Shown here: positions 1-8,243 of the stretch, piece by piece | Numbering within the stretch: position 1 is the first letter of the stretch | How the letters are laid out: each line of letters starts with the position of its first letter | NCBI RefSeq assembly: GCF_001040945.1 | Contig: NZ_CP011930.1 | Location: 3,529,021 to 3,593,020, forward strand | Source: Herbaspirillum seropedicae | Lineage (GTDB): Bacteria; Pseudomonadota; Gammaproteobacteria; Burkholderiales; Burkholderiaceae_D | DNA length: 64,000 bases | Direction of reading: 5' to 3' | Notes under the pieces: generated by a model | Told to the model about the DNA's origin: nothing | Database searches by the model: none | The model's input: only the letters and a program-made list of their open reading frames with translations | Translations under genes and position numbers: made by a program

Positions 1-1
1 C

Positions 2-103
2 GCCATCACCGACGGCAAGCTGGTCACCGCCCCGGCATGGCCAGCGCATCCGGCCTGGCTGGCGCAGTTCCTGCAGGTGCTGGGGACTCGCATCGAGCTA
101 TAA
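2..103 (+). CDS. DJ-1/PfpI family protein, C-terminal fragment
   Basis: Only the last 33 codons are present; the gene enters from the left edge and stops at a TAA at 101-103. The visible tail has a [14 protein letters not shown] stretch followed by a short amphipathic helix. From memory this resembles the end of DJ-1/PfpI (type 1 glutamine amidotransferase-like) proteins, where T-A-x-A-W-x-x-H-P lies near the C-terminus. Members act as proteases, glyoxalases/deglycases or stress proteins. The catalytic Cys and Glu would lie outside the window, so the assignment rests on a short match. A good terminator hairpin follows 40 bases downstream. Confidence 0.55.
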   Translation, partial: AITDGKLVTAPAWPAHPAWLAQFLQVLGTRIEL

Positions 104-143
104 GCCCCACGCGCGCTCACACCTATCTGCCCAGTGAGGCAGC

Positions 144-178
144 ATGCCGTCCGGTTACATCCCGGGCGGCATTTTTTT
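144..178 (+). terminator. Rho-independent terminator after the DJ-1/PfpI-like gene
   Basis: An 11-bp stem (144-154 with 162-172, one G-U pair) is followed directly by seven T residues. It lies 40 bases past the stop codon of the partial gene and fits an intrinsic terminator on the plus strand. Confidence 0.8.
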
Positions 179-627
179 GGCCGCTCAGCATGATGAGCAG
201 TCAGCGCAGCGCCGCCACCCCTCCCACCTTCATTCGCATATTCCCGTGATGAAGCAAGAGGAAGCGAACTCCCGTACTACCTCACTACATTCCCCCATGG
301 CAAGATTGCCGAAATGAATTTTGCTCACGTATTGACATATCGCAAGCATCGCCGGCTGGCCTTCCCTGCATTCGCGTTATAAAGCTAGCAATTCTCGTTG
401 CACAACGATTGCAGCGAGAAAATCCTCGTCCGAAAAGAGACGGCACACCAGTAGCTGGAGGAATGAATGATCGTAGTACACATCCTGGACGGCTGATCCA
501 GCCAGGCCAGCCAGGCTAGTTCTTGCCGGTCCGCAGCAGCGGACAGCCAATTCCATTGACACCCCATGCCGTCCGCTTGCCCACCCGGCAAGCGGACAGG
601 GCATCGCTTTGCCATCGCCTTGAACCC
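179..627. other. Intergenic region upstream of the Aer-like receptor
   Basis: About 450 bases with no convincing gene. Short open frames on both strands have no start signal or recognisable content. There is a TTGACA at 333-338 but no matching -10 at 16-18 bases. I see no repeat or RNA gene here. The promoter of the chemoreceptor gene is presumably within it. Confidence 0.5.
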
Positions 628-2271
628 ATGAAGATCAACGATTTGCCCCAGGACCTGCTAGCGCCCACCGACGCTGCCGTCCTGCCCGCCACCGTCCAGC
701 AGCCCACCCCGGCGCAGCCACAGCCGCAACCCCTGCTTGCGAGCAGCGAGGACGAAGGCGGCTACCCCTACCCGGCGCAGGCCACCCTCATGTCCAGCAC
801 CGACACCAGCAGCGTGCTCACCTACGCCAACTCCAGTTTCGTCGAGGTCAGCGGTTTCCACCGGGAGCAACTGATCGGCCAACCCCACAACATCGTGCGC
901 CATCCTGATATGCCGCGCGAGGCTTTTGCCGACATGTGGGCCACGCTGCGGCGCGGCGACGCCTGGACTGCCGTGGTCAAGAACCGCCGCGCCGATGGCC
1001 GCCACTACTGGGTGCGCGCCAACGTCACCCCGATCCGGCGCGGCGGCGGCATCACCGGCTTCCTGTCGGTGCGCACCCAGCCTGCCCCGCATGAAATCCG
1101 TGCTGCTGCAGCGCTGTACCGGCGCTTTCGCGAAGGCCGGGCGCGTGGATTGCGCTTCTGCCACGGGCTGGTGGTGCGTAGCGGCCTGCTCGGCTGGACG
1201 CGCCTGGAACAGGTGCTGCCGGTGCGCTGGCGGCTACGGCTGGCGCTGGCCGCGGGCGGCCTCACCGCGCTGGCCGGCGGCATCCTGGCCGGTGCGCCGT
1301 TAGCGCCGATGGCCGCCAGTGTGCTGCCGCCGCTGGCGCTGGCCTGCCTCTGGCTGGAACGCCGCCTGGCTGCACCGCTGGAATTGGTCCTGCAACAGGC
1401 CAAGGCCGTCGCCTGCGGCCAGCCGGCCCAGACCCAGGGCCTGGACCGCATCGATGAAATCGGCCTGCTGCTGCGTGCAGTCAATCAATCCGGCCTCAAC
1501 CTGCGTGCACTCATTGACGACGTCGCCGCGCAAGTCCAGGGACTGGAACAGGCCAGCCGCCAGATCGCCAGCGACAATGCCGACCTGCGCCAACGCACCG
1601 CCGACACCCACGCCCAATTGCAGCAGACCGCCAGCGCCGCCGAACAGATGGCCACCGCCGTGCGCCACAGCGCCGACAGCGCCCAGGCCGCCCATGCCCA
1701 GGCGCGCCAGACCAGCCAAGCCGCCGCACAAGGGCGCGACATCGTCACCCAGGTCGTGCAGACCATGCACCAGATCGCCGACGCCTCCGGCCGCATTGGC
1801 GAAATCAACGGCCTCATCGACAGCATTGCCTTCCAGACCAACATCCTGGCCCTGAACGCCGCCGTGGAAGCGGCCCGGGCGGGTGAAGCCGGTCGCGGCT
1901 TCGCCGTGGTGGCGGCGGAAGTGCGCACCCTGGCCCAGCGCAGCGCCAGCGCGGCCCGTGAGATCAAGGCCCTGATCGCCCACAGCGTGGGCCAGAGCCA
2001 GGCCGGAGCGCAACGCGCCGAGCAGGCAGCAGCGGCCATCGAGAGCATCGTTGCACAAGCCCAGGACATGAGTACGCTCATCGGCGCCATCTCCACCAGC
2101 GCGGTCGAGCAGAGCCAGGGGGTGAGCCAGGTCAGCCAGTCGGCGCTGATGCTCGATGGCATGACCCAGCAGAACGCCGCGATGGTCGAGCATTCGGCCG
2201 CCGCCGTGGCAGCCATGCAGCAGCGCATGCAGACCCTGCAACAGGCCGTGGCCGTCTTCGAGCACGACTGA
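628..2271 (+). CDS. aer: Aer-type PAS-containing methyl-accepting chemotaxis protein
   Basis: 547-residue chemoreceptor of the Aer aerotaxis/energy-taxis type. A single N-terminal PAS domain (about residues 50-155) contains N-I-V-R-H-P-D-M-P, the segment typical of the FAD-binding Aer PAS fold. A hydrophobic hairpin follows at about 203-243, with no periplasmic domain. The cytoplasmic signalling coiled coil has its conserved tip at about 401-425 ([18 protein letters not shown]). By family knowledge it senses redox or oxygen through FAD and signals to CheA-CheW. An in-frame ATG at 523 would add 35 residues of poor character, so I chose the ATG at 628. Sensing of oxygen here is inferred, not shown. 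Confidence 0.85.
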   Translation: MKINDLPQDLLAPTDAAVLPATVQQPTPAQPQPQPLLASSEDEGGYPYPAQATLMSSTDTSSVLTYANSSFVEVSGFHREQLIGQPHNIVRHPDMPREAFADMWATLRRGDAWTAVVKNRRADGRHYWVRANVTPIRRGGGITGFLSVRTQPAPHEIRAAAALYRRFREGRARGLRFCHGLVVRSGLLGWTRLEQVLPVRWRLRLALAAGGLTALAGGILAGAPLAPMAASVLPPLALACLWLERRLAAPLELVLQQAKAVACGQPAQTQGLDRIDEIGLLLRAVNQSGLNLRALIDDVAAQVQGLEQASRQIASDNADLRQRTADTHAQLQQTASAAEQMATAVRHSADSAQAAHAQARQTSQAAAQGRDIVTQVVQTMHQIADASGRIGEINGLIDSIAFQTNILALNAAVEAARAGEAGRGFAVVAAEVRTLAQRSASAAREIKALIAHSVGQSQAGAQRAEQAAAAIESIVAQAQDMSTLIGAISTSAVEQSQGVSQVSQSALMLDGMTQQNAAMVEHSAAAVAAMQQRMQTLQQAVAVFEHD

Positions 2272-2302
2272 TTCCTGATCCGCGCCGCCCGTGCTTGCCA
2301 GC

Positions 2303-2344
2303 CGCGGCCGAACCGCTAGAATTGCGGTCTGGCCGCGTTTTTTT
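2303..2344 (+). terminator. Rho-independent terminator after the Aer-like gene
   Basis: A 7-bp outer stem (2303-2309 with 2331-2337), a small internal mismatch and a 5-bp inner stem (ACCGC/GCGGT) enclose a 7-base loop, followed by seven T residues. It separates the receptor gene from the sigma factor gene. Confidence 0.75.
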
Positions 2345-2414
2345 CGCCGCTGGCACAATATTGGCGACGCTGCCCCGTCTTCAGGGCATGCAGCCCATTT
2401 CCCTTTCCTCCCCG

Positions 2415-2975
2415 ATGAGCGACCAGGACCGCGAGATCACCGCTACCGTCATGCGCGAGCGCAGCCGGCTGGGCGGCTTCATCCGGCGCCGGGTGGCCGA
2501 CGCCGGCGAGGCCGAAGACATCCTGCAGGAAGTGTTCTACGAGTTCGTCCAGGCCTATCGCCTGCCCGAGCCGATCGAACAGGTCAGCGCCTGGCTGTTC
2601 CGGGTGGCGCGCAACCGCATCATCGACCGCTTCCGCAAGAAGAAGGAAGAGCCCTTGCCCGAAGCCCACGACATTGAACAGGTCGATGGCGCAGACGACG
2701 CCTGGCGGCTCGACCTGGCGCTGCCCGCCAGCGCTGACGGCCCCGAAGCGGCCTATGCCCGCGCCGCCCTGATCGACGCCTTGCAAGAGGCGCTGGGCGA
2801 ATTGCCCGAGGCGCAACGCGAGGTCTTCATCGCGCATGAACTCGACGGGCTCAGTTTCAAGGAAATGGCGGCTGCCAGCGGCACCAGCTTGAATACCCTG
2901 CTGGCGCGCAAGCGCTATGCAGTGCTGCACCTGCGCGAGCGGCTGCAGGCGGTTTATGACGAATTGGAGATGTAA
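2415..2975 (+). CDS. Sigma-70 family (ECF-like) RNA polymerase sigma factor
   Basis: 186-residue protein with only sigma regions 2 and 4. Region 2 carries D-I-L-Q-E-V-F-Y-E-F and a W-L-F-R-V-A-R-N-R-I-I-D segment, the usual core-binding/-10 recognition signature. Region 4 contains L-P-E-A-Q-R-E-V-F and a helix-turn-helix ending in L-L-A-R-K-R-Y-A. The frame is open to an ATG at 2295, but the upstream part overlaps the previous terminator, so ATG 2415 (or 2388) is preferred. The stop codon overlaps the ATG of the next gene (TAATG), so the two are translationally coupled. Target promoters and inducing signal are unknown. Confidence 0.85.
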   Translation: MSDQDREITATVMRERSRLGGFIRRRVADAGEAEDILQEVFYEFVQAYRLPEPIEQVSAWLFRVARNRIIDRFRKKKEEPLPEAHDIEQVDGADDAWRLDLALPASADGPEAAYARAALIDALQEALGELPEAQREVFIAHELDGLSFKEMAAASGTSLNTLLARKRYAVLHLRERLQAVYDELEM

Positions 2976-3376
2976 TGGATCAGAACGCAATCCCCCAGCC
3001 CGACCCTCAACCCGGCTCCCCACCCGGCCCTGAGCGCAACCCCGGACGCCGCCACGGCCACCGTGGTCACCGTGGCCGCTGGGGGTTCAAGCTGGCCCTG
3101 TGCCTGTTGTGCGTACCGCTGCTGGGCGTGGTGGTGATGCTGCTGTGGAACTGGGTGATGCCGCCGATCTTCCCTGGCGTGGCCGAGATCGGCTTCTGGC
3201 GCGCCCTGGGCTTGCTGGTGCTATGCCGGATCCTGTTCGGCGGCTTTCGCGGGCGTCATGGCGGCTGGCGCGACAAGCGCCACTTCATGCGCGCCCGCTG
3301 GGAAGCCATGACACCCGAGGAACGCGAGCGCTGCCAACTGCGCAGCCGCATGTTCTGCCGCGACGAACGCAAATGA
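2975..3376 (+). CDS. Small His/Arg-rich membrane protein coupled to the sigma factor
   Basis: 133-residue protein of unknown function. The first 28 residues are rich in Pro and Gly; then comes a basic, His-rich patch (R-R-H-G-H-R-G-H-R-G-R), a strong transmembrane helix at about 41-62, and a second weaker hydrophobic stretch near 77-90. The cytoplasmic tail has E-A-M-T-P-E-E-R-E-R, which resembles the tail of short proteins found next to ECF sigma genes in other proteobacteria. It starts inside the stop codon of the sigma gene. The coupling suggests a membrane regulator or effector of that sigma factor, but there is no recognisable anti-sigma domain. Confidence 0.7.
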   Translation: MDQNAIPQPDPQPGSPPGPERNPGRRHGHRGHRGRWGFKLALCLLCVPLLGVVVMLLWNWVMPPIFPGVAEIGFWRALGLLVLCRILFGGFRGRHGGWRDKRHFMRARWEAMTPEERERCQLRSRMFCRDERK

Positions 3377-3404
3377 ACAAGGCGGCCCGCTGCCCCTGAA
3401 TGGC

Positions 3405-4658
3405 TCAGCCCAGGGCAGACGGCTGGGGCGCCGCATGCCAGTCATGCTCGCGCAGACCGATGGAGGTGAAGGGATCGACCAGGGTGCCCGCCACCATCCT
3501 GGCCAGCAGTTGCGGCGCCGGCGGCACCACTGACAAGCGCGCCGCCAACTGATCACGCACCCAGGGCAGCCAGACCGAATCGGATTGGTAGAACGGCGTG
3601 AACATGGCCGACATGGCCTGGAAGGTCCGCACATGGCGTCGCCGCGACGCGGCATAGCGCGGCAGGGCCTGCTCCAACGTCTCCGACTGCTGCAAGGCGT
3701 GGCTCAACGCCCGTGCATCGAGCAAGGCCATGTTGGCGCCCTGCCCCAGCTGCGGGCTGGTGGAATGGGCCGCATCGCCGATGATGGCCAGCCGCTCACC
3801 GTAAGGCAGCGGCAAGGTGTGATGGCCATACCGCGCCAGCGTCATCTGCTCGAAGCCATCGATCTGCGCCAGATAAGGCGCGCACTCCGGCCAGAGGGCA
3901 TGCACCCCATCCTTCCAGGCTGACAGCCCCGCCTGCTTGAGCGACTCCACCCGATCCGGCCGCGTACTCCAGAAGAACGCCACCATGGGCTCATCCTGCG
4001 GCGTCGGGCGACCGATGGGCAGCACACCGATCATGGTGCTGGCGCGGCGATAGCGCTGCACCAGTGAATTGTGGCCGAAGGACAAGCCCGGCTGGGCCCG
4101 CAACGAGACCCAGAAAGCGCCATAGGGCAAGGGCCGCGGTTCGCAGCTGTGCAACGCATGGCGACGCAGCGGCGAGCGCGCACCACTGGCGTCGATGACC
4201 AAGTCGAAGCCGCCGATGCGGCGGCCATCGGCGGCCGTCAGGCAGGCCTGTGCGCCGGTGTGCTCCAGGTTGCCGATATCCTGCCCGGTCTCCACTTCGA
4301 TACCCTCCTGCTGCGCCGCCTCCAGCAACACGCCGAACAAGGCGGCCCGATGCACGGCAATGCCGTAGCGGCCACCGGCAATGGCGTCGTAACGCACGTC
4401 CAGCACCGTCTTGCCCGAGAGCGCGTCAGCGCCGTAGAGGCGGTCGATGCGTTGGCCCAGCGCGGCGATGCGGGAGAACAATCCCAGGTCTTGCAGCACG
4501 GTCAGCCCGGTTGGCTGCAGGATCAGCCCGGAACCGACCGGTGCGGCCTGCAGGAAGCGCTCCAGCAAGCTGACCCGATGTCCGGCGCGCTTGAGATAGA
4601 GGGCCATGGCCAGCCCGGCTGGACCGGCGCCGGCAATGGCGACGTGCAAGGGTGTCAT
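3405..4658 (-). CDS. FAD-dependent monooxygenase (UbiH/PHBH-like)
   Basis: 417-residue flavoprotein hydroxylase. The N-terminal Rossmann motif G-A-G-P-A-G at 10-15 binds the ADP part of FAD, the middle D-L-V-I-D-A-S-G-A-R-S motif (about 152-162) is the conserved DG-type segment of class A monooxygenases, and G-D-A-A-H at 294-298 contacts the FAD ribityl/pyrophosphate. Such enzymes use NAD(P)H and O2 to hydroxylate aromatic or other planar substrates; the substrate cannot be read from the sequence. Its ATG overlaps the stop of the enoyl-CoA hydratase gene upstream by 4 bases, so both are probably one transcript on the minus strand. Confidence 0.85.
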   Translation of the reverse strand: MTPLHVAIAGAGPAGLAMALYLKRAGHRVSLLERFLQAAPVGSGLILQPTGLTVLQDLGLFSRIAALGQRIDRLYGADALSGKTVLDVRYDAIAGGRYGIAVHRAALFGVLLEAAQQEGIEVETGQDIGNLEHTGAQACLTAADGRRIGGFDLVIDASGARSPLRRHALHSCEPRPLPYGAFWVSLRAQPGLSFGHNSLVQRYRRASTMIGVLPIGRPTPQDEPMVAFFWSTRPDRVESLKQAGLSAWKDGVHALWPECAPYLAQIDGFEQMTLARYGHHTLPLPYGERLAIIGDAAHSTSPQLGQGANMALLDARALSHALQQSETLEQALPRYAASRRRHVRTFQAMSAMFTPFYQSDSVWLPWVRDQLAARLSVVPPAPQLLARMVAGTLVDPFTSIGLREHDWHAAPQPSALG

Positions 4659-5464
4659 GCCGCCCCCGACGTCGGCTGCTGGCGCGTCCAGGCCGGCGCA
4701 TCCTTGTCCAGGAAGGCGCGCAGGCCTTCACGTCCTTCGGCAGAGGCGCGCAGGTCGGCGATGACGCCGGCCGTGTATTCGGACAATTCAGGCGTGACCT
4801 GCAAGGGATTGGCCACCTGTACCAATTGCTTGGCCGCGCGCATGGCCTGCGGGCCATTGGCCAGCAAGGTATCGATCAGTTGCGCCGTCCTGGCATCGAG
4901 CTCATCGGGGGGCGCCACTTCATGCACCAGGCCCATGGCAGCCGCGCGCGCGGCCGGGAAGCGTTCTGCCGAGACGAAGTAGCGGCGCGCCTGCGACACA
5001 CCCATCTTGGCGATCACATACGGGCTGATGGCTGCGGGCGCCAGGCCCAGCTTGACTTCGGAGAGCGCGAAGAAAGCCGCATCAGACGCCACCACGATAT
5101 CGCAGCAGGACACCAGGCCCACGCCGCCGCCCATCACAGCGCCTTGCACCTTGGCCAAGGTGGGGGTCGGGAAGCTGTTGAGCGTTTCCATCAGCAGCGC
5201 CAGCTTGCGGGCGTCGCGCAGGTTGTCTTCACGCGAGGCATCGGCCATGCGGCGCATCCAGGCCAGGTCGGCGCCGGCGGAGAAGGATTTGCCGGTCGAG
5301 GCCAGCAGCAGGAGGCAAGTCCGGGTATCGTCGCGCGCCTGGGTGAGCAAGTCGATCAAGTGGGCGATCAGTTGGTCGTCGAAGGCGTTGTGGATCTCGG
5401 GGCGGTTCAGGGTGATCGTGGCCAGGCCACGGGGGGTGATGTCGAGGTGGGCTGCGCTGCTCAT
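4655..5464 (-). CDS. Enoyl-CoA hydratase/isomerase family protein, methylglutaconyl-CoA hydratase-like
   Basis: 269-residue crotonase-fold enzyme. The N-terminus A-T-I-T-L-N-R-P-E-x-H-N-A-F-D-D, the oxyanion-hole segment S-A-G-A-D-L-A-W-M (62-70) and G-G-G-V-G-L (112-117) resemble LiuC-type 3-methylglutaconyl-CoA hydratases of leucine and terpene catabolism. Of the two crotonase catalytic glutamates, the second is kept (E136 in A-L-S-E-V-K-L-G) while the first position is Gly, as I recall for LiuC proteins. The start at 5464 follows a GGAG-type ribosome binding site; an in-frame ATG 135 bases upstream lies in repeat DNA. No other leucine-degradation gene is visible, so the pathway role is uncertain. 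Confidence 0.8.
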   Translation of the reverse strand: MSSAAHLDITPRGLATITLNRPEIHNAFDDQLIAHLIDLLTQARDDTRTCLLLLASTGKSFSAGADLAWMRRMADASREDNLRDARKLALLMETLNSFPTPTLAKVQGAVMGGGVGLVSCCDIVVASDAAFFALSEVKLGLAPAAISPYVIAKMGVSQARRYFVSAERFPAARAAAMGLVHEVAPPDELDARTAQLIDTLLANGPQAMRAAKQLVQVANPLQVTPELSEYTAGVIADLRASAEGREGLRAFLDKDAPAWTRQQPTSGAA

Positions 5465-5545
5465 TTGTGCTCCTTGGTTGGCCTTGTTATGCCCTGATGG
5501 GGGCTGCGGCTGTGCAGGGAGGATAGCGTACTGGGGGAGATATAG

Positions 5546-5741
5546 AAAAGCCCGCTTGCGCGGGCTTCCGATCGGCTGGCTTGGCTTGGATTGCGTCATG
5601 CGCGCGCTCTACCGCCCTCTAACGCTCGCTGCGCAAGCGAGGGATTCGCCCACGTGCCGCAGGCCCGGTTTCGCTTGCAAGCGAAACCTTTCGAATCCCC
5701 CCGCGATGTGCTCAAGCACATCGCTAGGGGCCACCAAACAA
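5546..5741. repeat. Palindrome-rich tandem repeat, copy 1 (196 bp)
   Basis: First of two tandem, nearly identical 196/197-bp units between the hydratase gene and the tRNA array. Each unit carries an 8-bp stem terminator-like hairpin (AAGCCCGC/GCGGGCTT), a 6-bp hairpin (CTCGCT/AGCGAG), a perfect 22-base palindrome built on GGTTTCGCTTG, and a 10-bp stem hairpin (GCGATGTGCT/AGCACATCGC), ending in GGGGCCACCA. Differences between copies are a few base changes and one inserted base. Short open frames reading K-K-P-A-C-A-G-F arise from the hairpins and are not genes. Confidence 0.9.
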
Positions 5742-5938
5742 AAAAGCCCGCTTGCGCGGGCTTCCGATCGGCTGGCTTGGCTTGGATTGCGTCATGCGCG
5801 CGCTCCACCACCCTCTAACGCTCGCTGCGCGAGCGAGGGATTCGCCCACGTGCCGCGGGCCCGGTTTCGCTTGCAAGCGAAACCTTTCGAATCCTCCCCG
5901 CGATGTGCTCAAGCACATCGCTAGGGGCCACCAAACAA
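5742..5938. repeat. Palindrome-rich tandem repeat, copy 2 (197 bp)
   Basis: Second unit, directly adjoining copy 1 and with the same four palindromes in the same order. It is followed at once by a third copy of the AAGCCCGC hairpin, there with a full T-run, which is the terminator of the tRNA array. This suggests the units arose by duplication of the 3-prime flank of the tRNA operon. Confidence 0.9.
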
Positions 5939-5966
5939 AAAAGCCCGCTTGCGCGGGCTTTTTTAT
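5937..5966 (-). terminator. Bidirectional terminator downstream of the tRNA array
   Basis: A 12-bp stem (5937-5948 with 5953-5964) with a 4-base loop and A/T runs on both sides. It lies one base past the CCA end of the last tRNA-Glu on the minus strand. Confidence 0.85.
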
Positions 5967-5967
5967 T

Positions 5968-6043
5968 TGGCGTCCCCTGGGGGATTCGAACCCCCGTACT
6001 CACCGTGAAAGGGTGATGTCCTAGGCCTCTAGACGAAGGGGAC
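5968..6043 (-). tRNA. tRNA-Glu (anticodon UUC), copy 3 in the array
   Basis: 76 nt including encoded CCA. The gene begins GTCCCCTTCGTCTAGAGG and closes with the acceptor strand GGGGAC and GCCA. The anticodon stem TCACC/GGTGA encloses CTTTCAC, giving anticodon UUC. It is the last gene of a five-gene minus-strand array and lies next to the terminator. The sequence appears identical to the two other tRNA-Glu copies. Confidence 0.97.
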
Positions 6044-6117
6044 AAAACGGTCACAACTACAATATTCCTCGAATCAGCTCTTCCGCCAATTCACCCCCAC
6101 ATATCCATGCGGGTCGC

Positions 6118-6193
<76 letters not shown>

Positions 6194-6271
6194 TGCGAAA
6201 GGAAAAGTCCCAAACTACGGACTATCCAACCTCAAGGTAGCCTGACCGGTCTGATCAGACTACTTACTACC

Positions 6272-6347
6272 TGGCGTCCCCTGGGGGATTCGAACCCCCG
6301 TACTCACCGTGAAAGGGTGATGTCCTAGGCCTCTAGACGAAGGGGAC
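6272..6347 (-). tRNA. tRNA-Glu (anticodon UUC), copy 2 in the array
   Basis: 76 nt with encoded CCA, same sequence as the other two tRNA-Glu genes; anticodon UUC. It lies 56 bases upstream (in minus-strand order downstream) of tRNA-Glu copy 1, with an unrelated spacer. Confidence 0.97.
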
Positions 6348-6403
6348 ACTGTACCGCTACATACCTGCGCTGCCTGCTGGGTGACAGCGCAGATATCGAA
6401 ATC

Positions 6404-6479
6404 TGGCGTCCCCTGGGGGATTCGAACCCCCGTACTCACCGTGAAAGGGTGATGTCCTAGGCCTCTAGACGAAGGGGAC
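6404..6479 (-). tRNA. tRNA-Glu (anticodon UUC), copy 1 in the array
   Basis: 76 nt with encoded CCA, anticodon UUC. Second gene of the array in transcription order, following tRNA-Ala copy 1. Confidence 0.97.
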
Positions 6480-6559
6480 AAGCAGGTACTTCACATTACT
6501 TCTTGCTTCTACACTTCAAGCTTCGCCTGAAATATCACCGCCAAACATCTGCGGGTCGC

Positions 6560-6635
<76 letters not shown>

Positions 6636-6651
6636 GTTGCGAAGAAGCGAG

Positions 6652-6680
6652 ATTATGCAATACCTCTTTTCAAAAGACAA
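6652..6680 (-). promoter_or_regulatory. Sigma-70 promoter of the tRNA array
   Basis: On the minus strand, TTGTCT (-35, 6675-6680) and CATAAT (-10, 6652-6657) are separated by exactly 17 bases. The stretch further upstream (about 6681-6710) is very A/T-rich with T and A tracts, as in an UP element, usual for stable RNA promoters. It sits between the gltX stop codon and the first tRNA, so the array is transcribed independently of gltX. Confidence 0.75.
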
Positions 6681-6708
6681 CAGCTTTTTCAAAAATAATT
6701 TCTATTTT

Positions 6709-8109
6709 TTAAAGATAGCCAGACAAACGTGCCTGTACAGCCTCACGGCCGAACAATTGCAGCACGGCGTCAATCGCCGGGGTCTGTAATTGGCCCGCCA
6801 CGATCAGGCGCAAGGGCATGGCCAGCTGCGGCATCTTGATGCCGTGCGCGGCCAGCACTTCCTTGATCATCGGGGCGATGGCTTCCTTGGTCCATTCCAC
6901 GGTCGCCACGCGCTGGGCGAAGTCGGCCAGCGCCGGCTTGATGGCCTCAGTGATGTGCTGCGCCACCAGCGCTGCATCCGGGGCGGGCTGACGGTAGAAC
7001 ATCAGGGCCGCCGCGGCAATCTCGTTGACGGTGTTGGCGCGGTCCTTCAGCAGCGCAATCACGGCCGCCAGATCAGGCGCTCCTTCGAAAACCGCACCCT
7101 GCGCTTCCAGCAGGGGACGCACCAGGCCAGCCAGGCGGGCATTGTCGGCCAGCTTGATGTAGTGGTTGTTGAGCCAGTTCAGCTTTTCCGGGTTGAATTG
7201 CGCCGGGGCCTTGGTCAGGTGGTCCAGGTCGAACCATGCGCAGAACTGCTGCATCGAGAAGATCTCGTCGTCGCCATGGCTCCAGCCCAGGCGCGCCAGG
7301 TAGTTCAGCATGGCTTCGGGCAGGTAGCCCTGGGCCGGGTAATCCATCACGCTGACGGCGCCATGGCGCTTGGACAGCTTCTCGCCATCGGCGCCCAGGA
7401 TCATCGGCACATGGCCATACTCGGGCAGCGTGCCACCCAGAGCCTTGAGGATGTTGATCTGGCGCGGCGTATTGTTCACATGGTCGTCGCCACGGATGAC
7501 GTGGGTGATCTTCATGTCCCAGTCGTCCACCACCACGCAGAAGTTGTAGGTGGGGGTGCCGTCCGGACGGGCAATCACCAGGTCGTCCAGCTCGCGGTTG
7601 GAAATCGTGATGGGGCCCTTGACCACATCGTTCCAGCTCACCTCGCCATCCTGTGGATTCTTGAAACGCACCACCGGCTTGCGACCTTCCGGAATGGCCG
7701 GCAGGGTCTTGCCCGGTTCCGGACGCCAGGTGCCGTCGTAGCGCGGCTTCTCGCCGGCCGCACGCTGGCGCTCGCGCATGGCTTCCACTTCTTCCGGGGT
7801 GCAATAGCAGTAGTAGGCCGTGCCCTGCTCCAGCATCTGTGCGATCACCTCGCGATAGCGATCCATGCGCTTCATCTGGTAGAACGGACCTTCGTCATGC
7901 TCCAGCCCCAGCCACTGCATGCCCTCGATGATGGCCTGCACCGCTTCCGGGGTGGAACGCTCGACGTCGGTATCTTCGATGCGCAACACGAAGGTGCCGC
8001 CGAAGCGGCGGGCGTAGGCCCAGGAGAACAGCGCCGTGCGGGCGCCGCCCAGGTGCAGGTAGCCGGTGGGACTGGGAGCGAAACGGGTGCGAACTTGAGT
8101 GGCAGTCAT
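6709..8109 (-). CDS. gltX: Glutamyl-tRNA synthetase
   Basis: 466-residue class I aminoacyl-tRNA synthetase that charges tRNA-Glu. The HIGH-type motif is [11 protein letters not shown] (13-22), the KMSKS-type motif is K-L-S-K-R (244-248), and the I-E-D-T-D segment at 44-48 belongs to the catalytic core. Only the first pair of the zinc cysteines known from E. coli GluRS is visible (C101, C103). An in-frame ATG 48 bases upstream is less likely than M at 8109, which puts the catalytic motif at the usual distance. It lies just upstream of the array that holds three tRNA-Glu genes on the same strand. Pairing of gltX with Ala and other tRNA genes also occurs in enterobacteria. Confidence 0.97.
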   Translation of the reverse strand: MTATQVRTRFAPSPTGYLHLGGARTALFSWAYARRFGGTFVLRIEDTDVERSTPEAVQAIIEGMQWLGLEHDEGPFYQMKRMDRYREVIAQMLEQGTAYYCYCTPEEVEAMRERQRAAGEKPRYDGTWRPEPGKTLPAIPEGRKPVVRFKNPQDGEVSWNDVVKGPITISNRELDDLVIARPDGTPTYNFCVVVDDWDMKITHVIRGDDHVNNTPRQINILKALGGTLPEYGHVPMILGADGEKLSKRHGAVSVMDYPAQGYLPEAMLNYLARLGWSHGDDEIFSMQQFCAWFDLDHLTKAPAQFNPEKLNWLNNHYIKLADNARLAGLVRPLLEAQGAVFEGAPDLAAVIALLKDRANTVNEIAAAALMFYRQPAPDAALVAQHITEAIKPALADFAQRVATVEWTKEAIAPMIKEVLAAHGIKMPQLAMPLRLIVAGQLQTPAIDAVLQLFGREAVQARLSGYL

Positions 8110-8243
8110 GATAGCGAGTAAAAACCAGGCCGGCCCTGGGTTGCCAGGGCCGGCCATCGGTGAAGCGAAAGAATTCGGAAAGGCGTCATTTTAACGCCTT
8201 TGCAGGCCGGCACGCCATGCGGGCGTCCCGCCCCGGGGTGGCA

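Noticed and set aside
333..384. TTGACA with a later TATAAA as a promoter for the Aer-like gene
   Set aside because: The two boxes are about 40 bases apart, far beyond a usable spacer.
5546..5940. CRISPR array
   Set aside because: Only two long units without unique spacers; the repeats are 196 bp and tRNA-linked.
5591..6054. Short proteins containing K-K-P-A-C-A-G-F and similar strings on both strands
   Set aside because: They are translations of the repeat hairpins and tRNA genes, have no ribosome binding sites and recur only because the DNA repeats.
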